64,000 bases of DNA from Rhodocyclaceae bacterium (lineage in GTDB: Bacteria; Pseudomonadota; Gammaproteobacteria; Burkholderiales; Rhodocyclaceae), in assembly GCA_006218025.1 (NCBI GenBank), contig VBWA01000028.1, positions 1 to 64,000 of the forward strand, in the 5' to 3' direction. The translations under genes were made by a program, and so were the position numbers. This document shows, piece by piece, positions 1 through 9,847 of the stretch; within the stretch, counting starts at the first letter, position 1, and each line of letters starts with the position of its first letter. The notes beneath the pieces are model-generated. The model did not search any database. It was not told the DNA's origin and saw only the letters and a program-made list of their open reading frames with translations.

Positions 1-66
1 GTAGTGGCGATTGGCGTATTGCACGTAGCGACGGCCCAGCGATTGCATCAGGCGCGACGTAAAGAA
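1..66 (-). mobile_element. Remnant of a REP-associated/IS200-type tyrosine transposase
   Basis: Read on the minus strand, the left edge encodes SRLMQSLGRRYVQYANRHY, which matches from memory the conserved stretch of REP-associated Y1 transposases (RayT/TnpREP). In that frame a TAA lies only a few codons upstream of the conserved stretch, so the 5' half is missing and the 3' half is cut by the window edge. It is therefore a fragment, not a working transposase. The adjoining sequence (AAAGGGGCCAGGCTCGA and GGGGACAGACCACG) resembles motifs I associate with such elements; that is recollection only. Confidence 0.55.
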
Positions 67-77
67 TTAAAGGGGCC

Positions 78-113
78 AGGCTCGACTTATCGCTTAGGCT
101 CGACTTATCGCTT
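78..113. repeat. Tandem duplication of an 18-bp unit
   Basis: AGGCTCGACTTATCGCTT is present twice in direct tandem with no mismatch. It lies just outside the transposase remnant and before the HlyD-type gene, and probably marks the scar or end of a former mobile element. Apart from this repeat and a copy of the dispersed 24-bp motif at 203-220, I see no gene in 67-279. Confidence 0.85.
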
Positions 114-202
114 GCGGGAACAATTGCACAAACAATTGGGGACAGACCACGGTTTCTGACGGCTCCAAGCAGCCGCATCAATCGCTCGCACAATCCATCG
201 CC

Positions 203-220
203 GTACCGCCAGCGCCGACT
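203..220 (-). repeat. Copy of the dispersed 24-bp motif (intergenic)
   Basis: The minus strand reads AGTCGGCGCTGGCGGTAC followed by GGCG. This is one of nine near-identical copies in the window; others are at 9353, 21166, 23588, 29468, 46229, 48736, 54556 and 54935. Here it lies outside any credible gene. Confidence 0.7.
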
Positions 221-279
221 CTTCAAAACGTCCATCTGAGGCATATCCGCCTCCTCCCCGTTCGTTCGTTTCATCCCCC

Positions 280-1713
280 TCAACGCTCCCTGAGACTTTC
301 GTTGCCATACTGCAGCAGCGGACTCAGAAAATATTCGATCACCCTCCGCTTGCCGGTCTTGATCTCCACGGTCACCGCCATGCCGGCCGAGAGATTCACG
401 GTCTTGTCTTCCACCTGCATGGTGGCGCGCTGCAGGCGGGCGCGGGTGGAGTAGATCGGGCCGCGCTTTTCGTCATTGATGGCGTCTCGCGAGACATGGA
501 CAAGGCTCGCTGGGATCGTGCCGTACTTGGTGAAGGGGAAGGTCTCGATCTTGACTTCGACCACCTGCCCGGCGTTGACGAAGCCGATGTCCTTGTTCTC
601 CAGGAAGGCTTCGACTTCCAGCGCGTCGTCCTTCGGCACGATGACCATTAGCGCCTGCGCCGGGGTGACTACACCGCCGACGGTACGCACGGCCAACTGC
701 TGCACGGTGCCATCGACCGGCGCGGTGAGCGTCATGAGTTTTCCGCGGGTGTCTGACTTGACCAGTTCCTGGCCATAGCCGGTGGTCTTCTGCTCGGCCT
801 CGTTGAGGGTGTCGAGCGCCAGGCGGCGGGTTTCGGCGACGGCTGAGCTGCGCTGTCCCTTGGCTTCGTCGATGGCCGCGGCGAGTTCCTTGAGGCGGCT
901 CTTCTGGGTTTCGAGGTCGGCTTCCTGCTCGATGCGCGCCTGTTCCTTTTCGAGGTAGCCGTGCTTGGAGATGAAGTTCTTCTCCACCAGGCCCTTGAAG
1001 TCCTCGGCGCGCTGGCGGGCAATGGGCGCGGTTTGCTCGAGCTTCTTGACGATCTCCTGCGTCGAGCGCCGCTCGGCTTCGCGCTTGGCGACCTCGGCCT
1101 CGATGCGCGAGACGCGCGCCTGATATTCGCCGTACTGGCCGTCGAGGATGCGCTGCTCCTGGGTAACGCGCTCGACGCTGATGCCTGACGGAGTTTCGAT
1201 GCGTGGCGCCTTGCCGGAGGCGAGCGCCGCGAGCAGACCGCGGGCGCGAGCGGCTTGCAGCTTGGCAGTGGTCAGGTCGTTGGCCGTGCGCGTGCTGTCG
1301 GCCTGAGCCATGGTGGCATCGAGTTCGACCAGCACCTGCCCGGCCTTGACGGCTTGGCCGTCGACTACGTGGATGGCTTTGACGGTAGCAGTCTCCACGG
1401 GCTGGATGAGCTTGCTGCCTTCGTTGGGCACGATCTTGCCCTGCGCCGTGGCGACCACGTCGATCTTGCCGAAGATCGCCCACAGCACGGCCAGCAAGGC
1501 AAAGGCCATCAGCAGCCAGGCGACGATGCGCGGTGCGGGGGAGACCGGGGTTTCCTGCAGCTCCAGCGCGGCGGGCAGGAATTGCGCCTCGTGCGGCAAG
1601 CGCGGCGGCGGGTCGAGTTCCTTGCGGATTTTCCAGACGTGGCTGAAGATGGTGGCGTAGCGCTTGAGCAGATCGAGCGTGGCTTGCAGGCGGAGGGTAA
1701 GGGCTTGGGTCAT
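280..1713 (-). CDS. HlyD-family type I secretion periplasmic adaptor
   Basis: Membrane-fusion subunit of a type I secretion system. It would sit in the inner membrane and link the ABC exporter to a TolC-like outer-membrane channel. The 477-residue product has a short cytoplasmic N-terminus, one transmembrane segment at about residues 50-70, a split lipoyl/barrel-sandwich domain, a long coiled-coil hairpin (about 150-290) and a C-terminus ending in the family-typical VIEYFLSPLLQYGNESLRER. I chose the ATG at 1713 (MTQALTLRL) over a longer reading that runs into repeat DNA. It looks complete, but its partner ABC gene (2342-4267) is disrupted. The cargo protein and outer-membrane channel are not in the window. 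Confidence 0.9.
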   Translation of the reverse strand: MTQALTLRLQATLDLLKRYATIFSHVWKIRKELDPPPRLPHEAQFLPAALELQETPVSPAPRIVAWLLMAFALLAVLWAIFGKIDVVATAQGKIVPNEGSKLIQPVETATVKAIHVVDGQAVKAGQVLVELDATMAQADSTRTANDLTTAKLQAARARGLLAALASGKAPRIETPSGISVERVTQEQRILDGQYGEYQARVSRIEAEVAKREAERRSTQEIVKKLEQTAPIARQRAEDFKGLVEKNFISKHGYLEKEQARIEQEADLETQKSRLKELAAAIDEAKGQRSSAVAETRRLALDTLNEAEQKTTGYGQELVKSDTRGKLMTLTAPVDGTVQQLAVRTVGGVVTPAQALMVIVPKDDALEVEAFLENKDIGFVNAGQVVEVKIETFPFTKYGTIPASLVHVSRDAINDEKRGPIYSTRARLQRATMQVEDKTVNLSAGMAVTVEIKTGKRRVIEYFLSPLLQYGNESLRER

Positions 1714-1720
1714 GGTTGCG

Positions 1721-2161
1721 TCATCCCTTCGTCGGGCGCCCTTCGACAAGCGCAGGGCGAACGGAGGTCTGGCTTTCGTGGTGAGCCTGTGAGGGTTGCC
1801 GTTCGTGGTGAGCCTGTCGAACCACCAACTGCCCTTCCTTCGACGGGCTCAGGACGATCGGAAAGACACGCTCGGGGCGAACGGAAGAACGCGCCAAACG
1901 TGAGACTTCGGCCCAGTTGCCGCGAATCATCGCTTCCTTCTTTTTGCGACCCCAACCCTTGATTTGCTGCTCCGAGGCCAGGGCTTCTTCGCGTGTGGCG
2001 AAGTCTTGCGAGAAGACGCATTCGACAGGACGGCGATTGAACGTATAGCAGCTCGGAATGGCGCCCGAGGAATGTTGGGCGATCCTGCTTTCCAGGTTAT
2101 CCGTGTGGCCGGTGTAGTAGCTGCCGTCGGCACAACGAAGGATGTAGACCCAGAAGCTCAT
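1721..2161 (-). CDS. GIY-YIG nuclease-superfamily protein with a repeat-derived tail
   Basis: The first ~90 residues are a standard small GIY-YIG endonuclease domain (YhbQ/UPF0213 type): WVYILRCADGSYYTGHTDNL carries the motif, followed by the conserved AWRKK-like segment read here as GWGRKKKEAMI. The remaining ~55 residues (RPERVFPIVLSPSKEG, VVRQAHHER and similar) are translation of a dispersed DNA repeat that overlies the 3' end, so the true ancestral C-terminus was probably near residue 92. The gene separates hlyD from the ABC exporter gene and is likely an insertion into a former hlyD-ABC operon. Its substrate is unknown. Confidence 0.75.
   Translation of the reverse strand: MSFWVYILRCADGSYYTGHTDNLESRIAQHSSGAIPSCYTFNRRPVECVFSQDFATREEALASEQQIKGWGRKKKEAMIRGNWAEVSRLARSSVRPERVFPIVLSPSKEGQLVVRQAHHERQPSQAHHESQTSVRPALVEGRPTKG
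1738..1862. repeat. Dispersed REP-like repeat block, copy A
   Basis: Block built from TTCGACAAGC-CAGGGCGAACGG, CGTTCGTGGTGAGCCTGT and CTTCCTTCGACGGGCTCAGG units in alternating orientation. It shares most of its length with copy B (2178-2300) and its units with copy C (4778-4862). It overlaps the 3' end of the GIY-YIG gene. Such units are widespread in Proteobacteria and translate as VRPELVEG/FDKLRANG strings. Confidence 0.85.
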
Positions 2162-2177
2162 TGCGTCTCCTTGTTGT

Positions 2178-2300
2178 GCCCTTCGACAAGCTCAGGGCGA
2201 ACGGGAACTTGCCGTTCGTGGTGAGCCTGTCGAACCACCAACTGCCCTTCCTTCGACAGGCTCAGGACGATCGGAAAGACGAGCTCAGGGCGAACGGTGT
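2178..2300. repeat. Dispersed REP-like repeat block, copy B
   Basis: Second copy of the block: CCTTCGACAAGCTCAGGGCG, then GCCGTTCGTGGTGAGCCTGT, CGAACCACCAACTGCCCTTC, CTTCGACAGGCTCAGGACGA and a final CTCAGGGCGAACGG. It is nearly the same as copy A over about 120 bp. It fills the gap between the GIY-YIG gene and the ABC exporter remnant. Confidence 0.88.
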
Positions 2301-2341
2301 CGTCATTTGGAATGGCGAGTATTGGCATCAATTGTTCCCCG

Positions 2342-4267
<1,926 letters not shown>

Positions 4268-4918
4268 GCGCGAGCACAGTCAGGAACCGCAACCATCCCC
4301 ACCGACTTCTCGAAAAGTCCGACTTCATCGCCCCCCCCCAAAGCCCGACAGGCCAATGGGCTTACCAAAGCCAGCCCACCAGAACAATTGCCGCACAAAC
4401 AGAACCGGCGCACCGGATGCCCGGTTCGTCCGTCCAATGCAGTTGTGCTGCTGCTCCTCCCACGTTCCGATTGGCGGAGCACTGCCATGGTCCTGCCGTG
4501 CTGGTCCGTTCCTTTTCTATGGAGGGGTGCTTCTACCGTTACCAGGCGCGGCCGACGCGTTCATCGACAGTCGCCGAATCCTAGCACGCATTTGCAGAGA
4601 CTTGCAAATGACATAGTTGAAGCTTGATCTAAATATGCGGCACCTCGCCCTCAGCGGCTCGGCTACAAGCCGACATCGACGTTTAGGGCCCGGATACGGA
4701 TTGAAACCGAAGCGACGGGGCCCGCAACAGCACCGGTATGGATGGTCAATCCCCGATACCGTTCAGTTGAGAAACTTTCGTTCGCCCTGAGCCTGTCGAA
4801 GGGCTCCGGTTGCGGGGCTGGTGGTTCGACCGTTCGACAAGCTCACGGCTCACCACGAACGGTCAAGTGAACGGCAAAGGGGGCCAAGCCCCCTTGTTCA
4901 GATTCACGTCAGCCAGGC
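4268..4918. other. 650-bp intergenic region with repeat DNA
   Basis: No credible gene. The stretch nearest the exporter has lower GC and a C-run near 4330, and may hold its lost promoter. The middle (4620-4770) shows nothing I can name. REP-like copy C lies at 4778-4862. A short possible reading frame on the minus strand at 4264-4488 has no recognisable domain and no good ribosome-binding site. Confidence 0.6.
4778..4862. repeat. Dispersed REP-like repeat block, copy C
   Basis: CGTTCGCCCTGAGCCTGTCG then AAGGGCTCC, GGTGGTTCGAC, GTTCGACAAGCTCACGGCTC and ACCACGAACGG. These are the same units as copies A and B in a different order, with outward-facing ends that can form a long imperfect hairpin. 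It is downstream of slyD on the minus strand and may act as a transcript end or processing structure. Confidence 0.8.
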
Positions 4919-5401
4919 TTAGTGGTGATGGCCGTGATCGCCATGGACGTGGCCGTGAGTAATCTCTTCGGCAGTTGCGGCGCGCACGCCCGTGACCGTG
5001 CAGGAGAACAACAGCGCAACACCAGCCAGCGGATGGTTGCCATCGACGACCACCTTGTCGTCGGCAATGTCGGTGATGGTGAACAATGCGTCGTCGTCTT
5101 CGCCATCTTCGCTGCCGCGCTCGAACTGCATGCCGACTTCGATGTTGTCGGGAAACAGTTGCCGCGGCTCGATGGCGACAAGCTCGGCGTCGTATTCGCC
5201 GAACGCGTCTTCGGGTTCGAGCCTGACTTCCAATACGTCGCCCTCGGCCTTGCCCTGGAGTTCTTCTTCAATGCGATCGAAAATGCCGCCATAGCCACCA
5301 TGCAGATATACCAGCGGTGCCGCGCCTGCGTCGACGGCTTCGCCGTCGCTGGCCTTGACGCTGTATTTGAGGGTGACCACAGTGTTCCTAGCGATGAGCA
5401 T
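4919..5401 (-). CDS. slyD: SlyD-type FKBP peptidyl-prolyl isomerase
   Basis: Cytoplasmic prolyl isomerase/chaperone and metal-binding protein. The 160-residue product has the split FKBP domain (V-LKYSVKASDGE, DRIEEELQGKAEGD) interrupted by the insert-in-flap chaperone domain (PEDAFGEYDAELV, PRQLFPDNIEVGMQF, HPLAGVALLFSCTV). It ends in a histidine-rich tail (HGHVHGDHGHHH) of the kind that binds nickel in SlyD. The N-terminus starts directly at the first FKBP strand. It overlaps the upstream peroxiredoxin gene by 14 bp, so the two are probably co-transcribed. Confidence 0.93.
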   Translation of the reverse strand: MLIARNTVVTLKYSVKASDGEAVDAGAAPLVYLHGGYGGIFDRIEEELQGKAEGDVLEVRLEPEDAFGEYDAELVAIEPRQLFPDNIEVGMQFERGSEDGEDDDALFTITDIADDKVVVDGNHPLAGVALLFSCTVTGVRAATAEEITHGHVHGDHGHHH

Positions 5402-5882
5402 GTTGCTTTCCTTTGCCGTTGAGGCTTTTTACAAGTTGATAGACCTCGGCGGCATGCCCTTTCGGTTGCACATCGTAGAGGGCGTGACGAACAATGCCTT
5501 CCTTGTCGACGACGAATGTCGAACGTATTACACAGAGCTTCTTGTGGCCGTCCCGTTCGCGAAACTGGGACACGCCGAACTTGCGACAGACATCACCTTC
5601 TTCGTCCGACAGCAGCCGCACGGACAGGCCGTGCTTGTCCCGAAAATCCGCATGTGACAGACAATCGTCACGCGAGACACCGAGGATGACGCAGTCGAGG
5701 CGGGCGAAGTCGCTTTCGTGATCCGAGAAATCGGCCGCCTCCAGGGTGCAATAGGGCGTGCCGTCTCTCGGATAGAAAAACAGTACAGCGTTTTGGCGGC
5801 CGCGCAGCGAACGAAAATCGAACAACTCCATGTCGGCGTCGGGCAGCGAAAACTCCGGCGCTTTCTCTCCTTGATGCAGCAT
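5388..5882 (-). CDS. Bcp/PrxQ-type peroxiredoxin
   Basis: Thiol peroxidase of the AhpC/TSA superfamily, 164 residues, reducing hydroperoxides in the cytoplasm. The thioredoxin fold and peroxidatic cysteine are visible: YPRDGTPYCTLEAADF gives Cys45 in the PxxxTxxC context. The resolving Cys that E. coli Bcp has five residues later is absent (Ala50). Other cysteines (in LDCVILG, DDCLSH and GDVCRKF) could resolve the disulfide, or it may work as a 1-Cys enzyme. It is the first gene of a two-gene unit with slyD. Confidence 0.9.
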   Translation of the reverse strand: MLHQGEKAPEFSLPDADMELFDFRSLRGRQNAVLFFYPRDGTPYCTLEAADFSDHESDFARLDCVILGVSRDDCLSHADFRDKHGLSVRLLSDEEGDVCRKFGVSQFRERDGHKKLCVIRSTFVVDKEGIVRHALYDVQPKGHAAEVYQLVKSLNGKGKQHAHR

Positions 5883-5939
5883 GCGGTTCTCCTTCTGCGG
5901 CGAACTCGGTTCATTCTAACCGAGTCTTCGGGGAAGGAA

Positions 5940-7088
5940 TCAAGTGCTGCCGCCCTCCTCCTCGATGGCCAGTACATCCTCGTGCCAATGCGGGCTGGCG
6001 AGATATTCGAGGGAGCGCATTTCGATCAGGCGGCTGACGGTGCGCTTGAATTCGCCGGCCTGCACGCCCTGAGTGTAGAGCTCTTCCGCGGGGCACGCGG
6101 CACCGATGATGAGTTTGACGCGGTGGTCGTAGAGGACATCGACCAGCCAGGTAAAACGCCGTGCCTCGCTGGCCATGCCGGGTCCCATCTTCGGCACCCT
6201 GGAGAGGAACAGCGTGTGGTGGCGGTTGGCCAGCCAGAGATAGTCATTCTGCGAGCGCGGGCCACCGCACAGCGTTGCGAAATCGAACCAGATCACGCCC
6301 GGCGCACGATGCACAACCGGCAGCAGGCGTCCCAGCACCTCAACCGGTTTCGTGTGTCCCGCGCCCCCGGCAATCTTGTGAAAGGTATGTTCGAGGGCGG
6401 CGCCGGCGGCCGCATCGTCGGTGTCAAGAAATACCTGGGCCTGCTGCAAGGCCCGCAGGCGATAGTCGATGCCGGCATCGATTTCGATCACGTCGAGCTT
6501 CTGCTGCAACAGGGCGATGGTCGGCAAAAACAGCTCGCGCTGCAGGCCGTTGGGATAGAGACCGTCCGGCGGATAGTTCGAGGTGATGCAGAACACCACG
6601 CCGGCATCGAACAGCGCCTGCATCAGACGCCCCAGCATCATGGCGTCGGCAATGTCGGAGACGTGAAATTCATCGAAGCACATGAGGCGCGTTTCCCTGG
6701 CGATTCGCGCCGCCACCTTTGCCAGCGGGTCGGATTCGTTGCGATACGCCTGCAAGGACTCGTGTATCTCGCGCATGAAGGCGTGGAAATGCACGCGGCG
6801 CTTGCGCTCGTAAGGAACCGCAGCGAAAAAGCAATCCATCAGGAAACTCTTGCCGCGCCCGACGCCACCCCAGAACCAGACGCCGCGCGGCAGTTCGGGG
6901 TGCACCAGGAGCTTTCTCAGCCTGCCGCGCCGCGCCGCCTTGAGCGCCAGCAGGTCGTCGTAGAACTCCTGCAGGCGCCGGGCGGCGATCAACTGTGCCG
7001 GATCAGCCTCGATGCCGCGCACGGCCAGCGCGGCATTGAAGCCTTCGATCATGCCGTCTTTGGCAACCTTGAGAATTTTGTGGGGCAT
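5940..7088 (-). CDS. zapE: AFG1-family ATPase, cell-division protein ZapE
   Basis: P-loop ATPase of the AFG1/ZapE family, 382 residues. In bacteria it associates with the Z-ring and affects division under low-oxygen or heat stress. Walker A GGVGRGKS is at about residue 80 and Walker B LMCFDEFHVSD at about 130, followed by the sensor-like TSNYPPDGLYPNGLQRE. I chose the ATG at 7088 (MPHKILKVAK); a longer reading overlaps lpd. It is the last gene of the sdh-gltA-suc-lpd cluster, where AFG1 homologues are often found in betaproteobacteria. A hairpin separates it from lpd. Confidence 0.92.
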   Translation of the reverse strand: MPHKILKVAKDGMIEGFNAALAVRGIEADPAQLIAARRLQEFYDDLLALKAARRGRLRKLLVHPELPRGVWFWGGVGRGKSFLMDCFFAAVPYERKRRVHFHAFMREIHESLQAYRNESDPLAKVAARIARETRLMCFDEFHVSDIADAMMLGRLMQALFDAGVVFCITSNYPPDGLYPNGLQRELFLPTIALLQQKLDVIEIDAGIDYRLRALQQAQVFLDTDDAAAGAALEHTFHKIAGGAGHTKPVEVLGRLLPVVHRAPGVIWFDFATLCGGPRSQNDYLWLANRHHTLFLSRVPKMGPGMASEARRFTWLVDVLYDHRVKLIIGAACPAEELYTQGVQAGEFKRTVSRLIEMRSLEYLASPHWHEDVLAIEEEGGST

Positions 7089-7097
7089 CAATGAGAA

Positions 7098-7123
7098 GGG
7101 CGGCCGGTTTGGTCCGACCGCCC
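7098..7123 (-). terminator. Stem-loop downstream of lpd
   Basis: GGGCGGCCGG-TTTGGT-CCGACCGCCC forms a ten-pair stem with one mismatch, between lpd (ends 7144) and zapE (starts 7088). There is no strong T-run, so it may end or attenuate the lpd transcript, or protect its 3' end, rather than be a strict terminator. Confidence 0.55.
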
Positions 7124-7143
7124 TGCAGCAACAGACTGAAAGT

Positions 7144-8583
7144 TTAGAAGTGCAGCGCGCGCTTGTGCACCGCCAGCGAGGCCTCGTGCATCGCTTCCGA
7201 AAGCGTCGGATGGGCGTGGCAGATGCGGGCAATGTCTTCCGACGCGGCGTTGAACTCCATCGCCACAACGGCTTCGGCAATCAGCTCGGAGGCATTGTTG
7301 CCGATCACGTGGACACCGAGGATGCGGTCGGTCTTGGCGCAGGCAATCATCTTGACGAAGCCGGTGGTATCACCCTGCCCCAGTGCGCGACCGTTGGCGG
7401 CAAAGGGAATCTGCCCGACGCGGTACTCGGCGCCCTCGTTCTTCAACTGCTGCTCGGTCTTGCCGACCCAGGCGATTTCCGGGTGCGTATAAATGACCCA
7501 GGGCACGGTGTCCAGATTGACGTGGCCCTTCTGGCCGGCAATGCATTCCGCGACCATGACGCCTTCTTCCATGCTCTTGTGCGCCAGCATCGGGCCGGGA
7601 ACAACGTCGCCCACCGCCCAGACATTGGGCAGATTGGTGCGGCAGTTCTTATCCACGGCGATGTAGCCGCGCGGATTGATCTCGAGGCCGACATTTTCGG
7701 CACCGAGGCCTTCGGTGTGCGGAATACGGCCGACCGAGACGATCAGGCGATCGCATTGCAGGACCCGGGTTTCGTCGCCAATTTCGTACTCGACGCTTAC
7801 TTGCGTATCTCGACCCTTCTTGCCGGTTTCGACCTTGGTGATCTTGACCCCGAGCTGAATGTCGAGGCCCTGCTTCTGCGTGAAGACCTTCCAGGCTTCC
7901 TTGGCCACAGCCTGATCGGCAGCGCCGAGAAAATCCGGCAGGGCTTCGAGTATCGTCACTTCCGAACCCAGGCGCTTCCAGACCGACCCGAGTTCCAGAC
8001 CGATCACGCCGGCGCCGATGACACCGAGACGCTTGGGCGTCGAATCGAAAGCCAGCGCACCGACGTTGTCGCAGATCACCTTGTTGTCCACCGGAATGCC
8101 GGGCAGATGCCGCGCCCTGGAGCCGGTGGCGACGATGACATGGGTCGCTTCGACGATCTCGCCGTTCACATCGACGCGCCAGCGCTCTTCCTCGCGGCCG
8201 GCGAACTTGCCGTGACCGGGCAGCAGCGTGACCTTGTTTTTCTTGAACAGGGCCTTGATGCCGCCGGTGAGCTGGTCGACGATGTTGTCCTTGCGCTTGA
8301 TCATGGTCGCCACATCCATCTTCACGCCGGAGGTGGCAATCCCGTGCATGACGAACGAGTGGCTGGCCTGCTCGAAAAGTTCCGAGGACTGCAGCAGCGC
8401 CTTGGAGGGGATGCAGCCGACATTGAGGCAGGTGCCGCCGAGGCGCACGTCGCCTTTCGGATCGGCGTAAGCCTCGGATTCGATGCAGGCCGTGGACAAT
8501 CCCAGCTGCGCGGCACGAATCGCGGCGACATAGCCGCCGGGACCTCCGCCAATCACCACTACGTCGAATTGCTTGTTTGCCAT
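7144..8583 (-). CDS. lpdA: Dihydrolipoyl dehydrogenase (E3)
   Basis: FAD-dependent E3 subunit that reoxidises lipoamide with NAD+ for the 2-oxoglutarate dehydrogenase complex. The 479-residue product has the FAD-binding [17 protein letters not shown], the redox pair [13 protein letters not shown] (Cys52, Cys57), the NAD-binding [17 protein letters not shown] and the C-terminal catalytic HAHPTLSE near residue 456. It lies 10 bp downstream of sucB and belongs to the same operon. It has no N-terminal lipoyl domain, unlike the E3 usually linked to pyruvate dehydrogenase, which fits a 2-oxoglutarate role. Confidence 0.96.
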   Translation of the reverse strand: MANKQFDVVVIGGGPGGYVAAIRAAQLGLSTACIESEAYADPKGDVRLGGTCLNVGCIPSKALLQSSELFEQASHSFVMHGIATSGVKMDVATMIKRKDNIVDQLTGGIKALFKKNKVTLLPGHGKFAGREEERWRVDVNGEIVEATHVIVATGSRARHLPGIPVDNKVICDNVGALAFDSTPKRLGVIGAGVIGLELGSVWKRLGSEVTILEALPDFLGAADQAVAKEAWKVFTQKQGLDIQLGVKITKVETGKKGRDTQVSVEYEIGDETRVLQCDRLIVSVGRIPHTEGLGAENVGLEINPRGYIAVDKNCRTNLPNVWAVGDVVPGPMLAHKSMEEGVMVAECIAGQKGHVNLDTVPWVIYTHPEIAWVGKTEQQLKNEGAEYRVGQIPFAANGRALGQGDTTGFVKMIACAKTDRILGVHVIGNNASELIAEAVVAMEFNAASEDIARICHAHPTLSEAMHEASLAVHKRALHF

Positions 8584-8593
8584 GTCAGATTCC

Positions 8594-9838
8594 TCAGACG
8601 TCGAGCAGCAGGCGCGCCGGGTCTTCCAGCGCTTCCTTCATGGTGACCAGGCCCAGCACCGCCTCGCGACCGTCGATGATGCGATGGTCGTAGGAAAGCG
8701 CGAGATAGTTGATCGGGCGGATCACGATCTGGCCGTTTTCGACCACGGCCCTGTCCTTCGTCGCATGCACGCCGAGGATGGCCGACTGCGGCGGGTTGAT
8801 GATCGGCGTCGACAGCATCGAGCCGAAAACGCCGCCATTGGATATCGAGAACGTGCCGCCGCTGAGATCTTCCAGCGAGAGCTTGCCGTCCCTGGCCTTG
8901 GCGCCGAATTCGGCGATCTTCTTTTCGATCTGGGCCAGGCTCATCTGGTCGGCGTCGCGCAGGATCGGCACCACCAGGCCGCGCGGGCTGCCGACGGCGA
9001 TGCCGATGTCGAAGTAGCCGTGATAGACGATATCGTTGCCGTCGATCGAGGCGTTGATCACCGGATACTTCTTCAGTGCCGCTACCGCGGCCTTGACGAA
9101 GAAGGACATGAAGCCGAGCTTGACGCCGTGTTCCTTCTCGAACTTGTCCTGGTACTTCTTGCGCATTTCCATCACCGGCGCCATGTTGACCTCGTTGAAG
9201 GTGGTCAGGATGGCATTGGTGGCCTGCGACTGGAGCAGACGCTCGGCGACGCGGGCGCGCAGGCGCGACATCGGCACACGCTGTTCCGGCCGGTCGGCGA
9301 TGATGGCCTCGGCGTTGACGACGCTGGGCTGCGGCAGCGAGGGCTTTGCCGCAAAAGTCGGCGCTGGCGACACGGCGACCGGAGCCGGTGAAGATCCCGG
9401 AGCGGCCTTCACGCCGCCGCTGACATCCTCCTTGAGAATGCGTCCGCCGCGGCCACTGCCCTGCACATCGGCTGCGGCGATGCCCTTTTCATCCATGATC
9501 TTGCGCGCGGAAGGCATCGCGGTTGCGCCCGCGGCGGCGGCGGGGGCCGATGCAGTGGCAGCCGGTTTCGCTGCGGCAGGAGCAGCGACCGCTGCCTTGG
9601 CTTCGGTATCGAGATGGGCAATGACTTCGCCCGACACCACGGTTTCACCGTTGCCCTTGACAATCTTGACGATCACCCCGGCATCGGGCGCGGGCAGCTC
9701 GAGAACCACCTTGTCGGTTTCGATATCGATCAGGTTCTGATCGCGCGCGACGGCATCGCCTTCCTTGACATGCCAGGCCGAGAGGGTGGCCTCGGCCACC
9801 GATTCGGACAACTGGGGTACCTTGACTTCAATCAGCAT
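8594..9838 (-). CDS. sucB: 2-oxoglutarate dehydrogenase E2, dihydrolipoyl succinyltransferase
   Basis: Core E2 of the 2-oxoglutarate dehydrogenase complex. The 414-residue product has one lipoyl domain (lipoyl Lys43 in [10 protein letters not shown]), an Ala/Pro-rich linker, the E3-binding domain ([20 protein letters not shown]) and the acyltransferase domain ending with catalytic [13 protein letters not shown] (His385, Asp389). Part of the second linker ([10 protein letters not shown]) is encoded by a copy of the dispersed 24-bp motif. It is 10 bp downstream of sucA. Confidence 0.96.
   Translation of the reverse strand: MLIEVKVPQLSESVAEATLSAWHVKEGDAVARDQNLIDIETDKVVLELPAPDAGVIVKIVKGNGETVVSGEVIAHLDTEAKAAVAAPAAAKPAATASAPAAAAGATAMPSARKIMDEKGIAAADVQGSGRGGRILKEDVSGGVKAAPGSSPAPVAVSPAPTFAAKPSLPQPSVVNAEAIIADRPEQRVPMSRLRARVAERLLQSQATNAILTTFNEVNMAPVMEMRKKYQDKFEKEHGVKLGFMSFFVKAAVAALKKYPVINASIDGNDIVYHGYFDIGIAVGSPRGLVVPILRDADQMSLAQIEKKIAEFGAKARDGKLSLEDLSGGTFSISNGGVFGSMLSTPIINPPQSAILGVHATKDRAVVENGQIVIRPINYLALSYDHRIIDGREAVLGLVTMKEALEDPARLLLDV
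9353..9373 (+). repeat. Copy of the dispersed 24-bp motif inside sucB
   Basis: AAAAGTCGGCGCTGGCGACA on the plus strand, followed by CGGCG. In the sucB frame (minus strand) it encodes VSPAPTF within a flexible linker where such an addition would be tolerated. Confidence 0.7.
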
Positions 9839-9847
9839 GATTTTTCC

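Noticed and set aside
105-308. 67-residue frame next to the hlyD end
   Set aside because: It overlaps the hlyD stop and is partly translation of the dispersed motif; no ribosome-binding site or domain.
7012-8646. 544-codon open frame antisense to lpd
   Set aside because: Shadow of lpd on the other strand, no recognisable domain.
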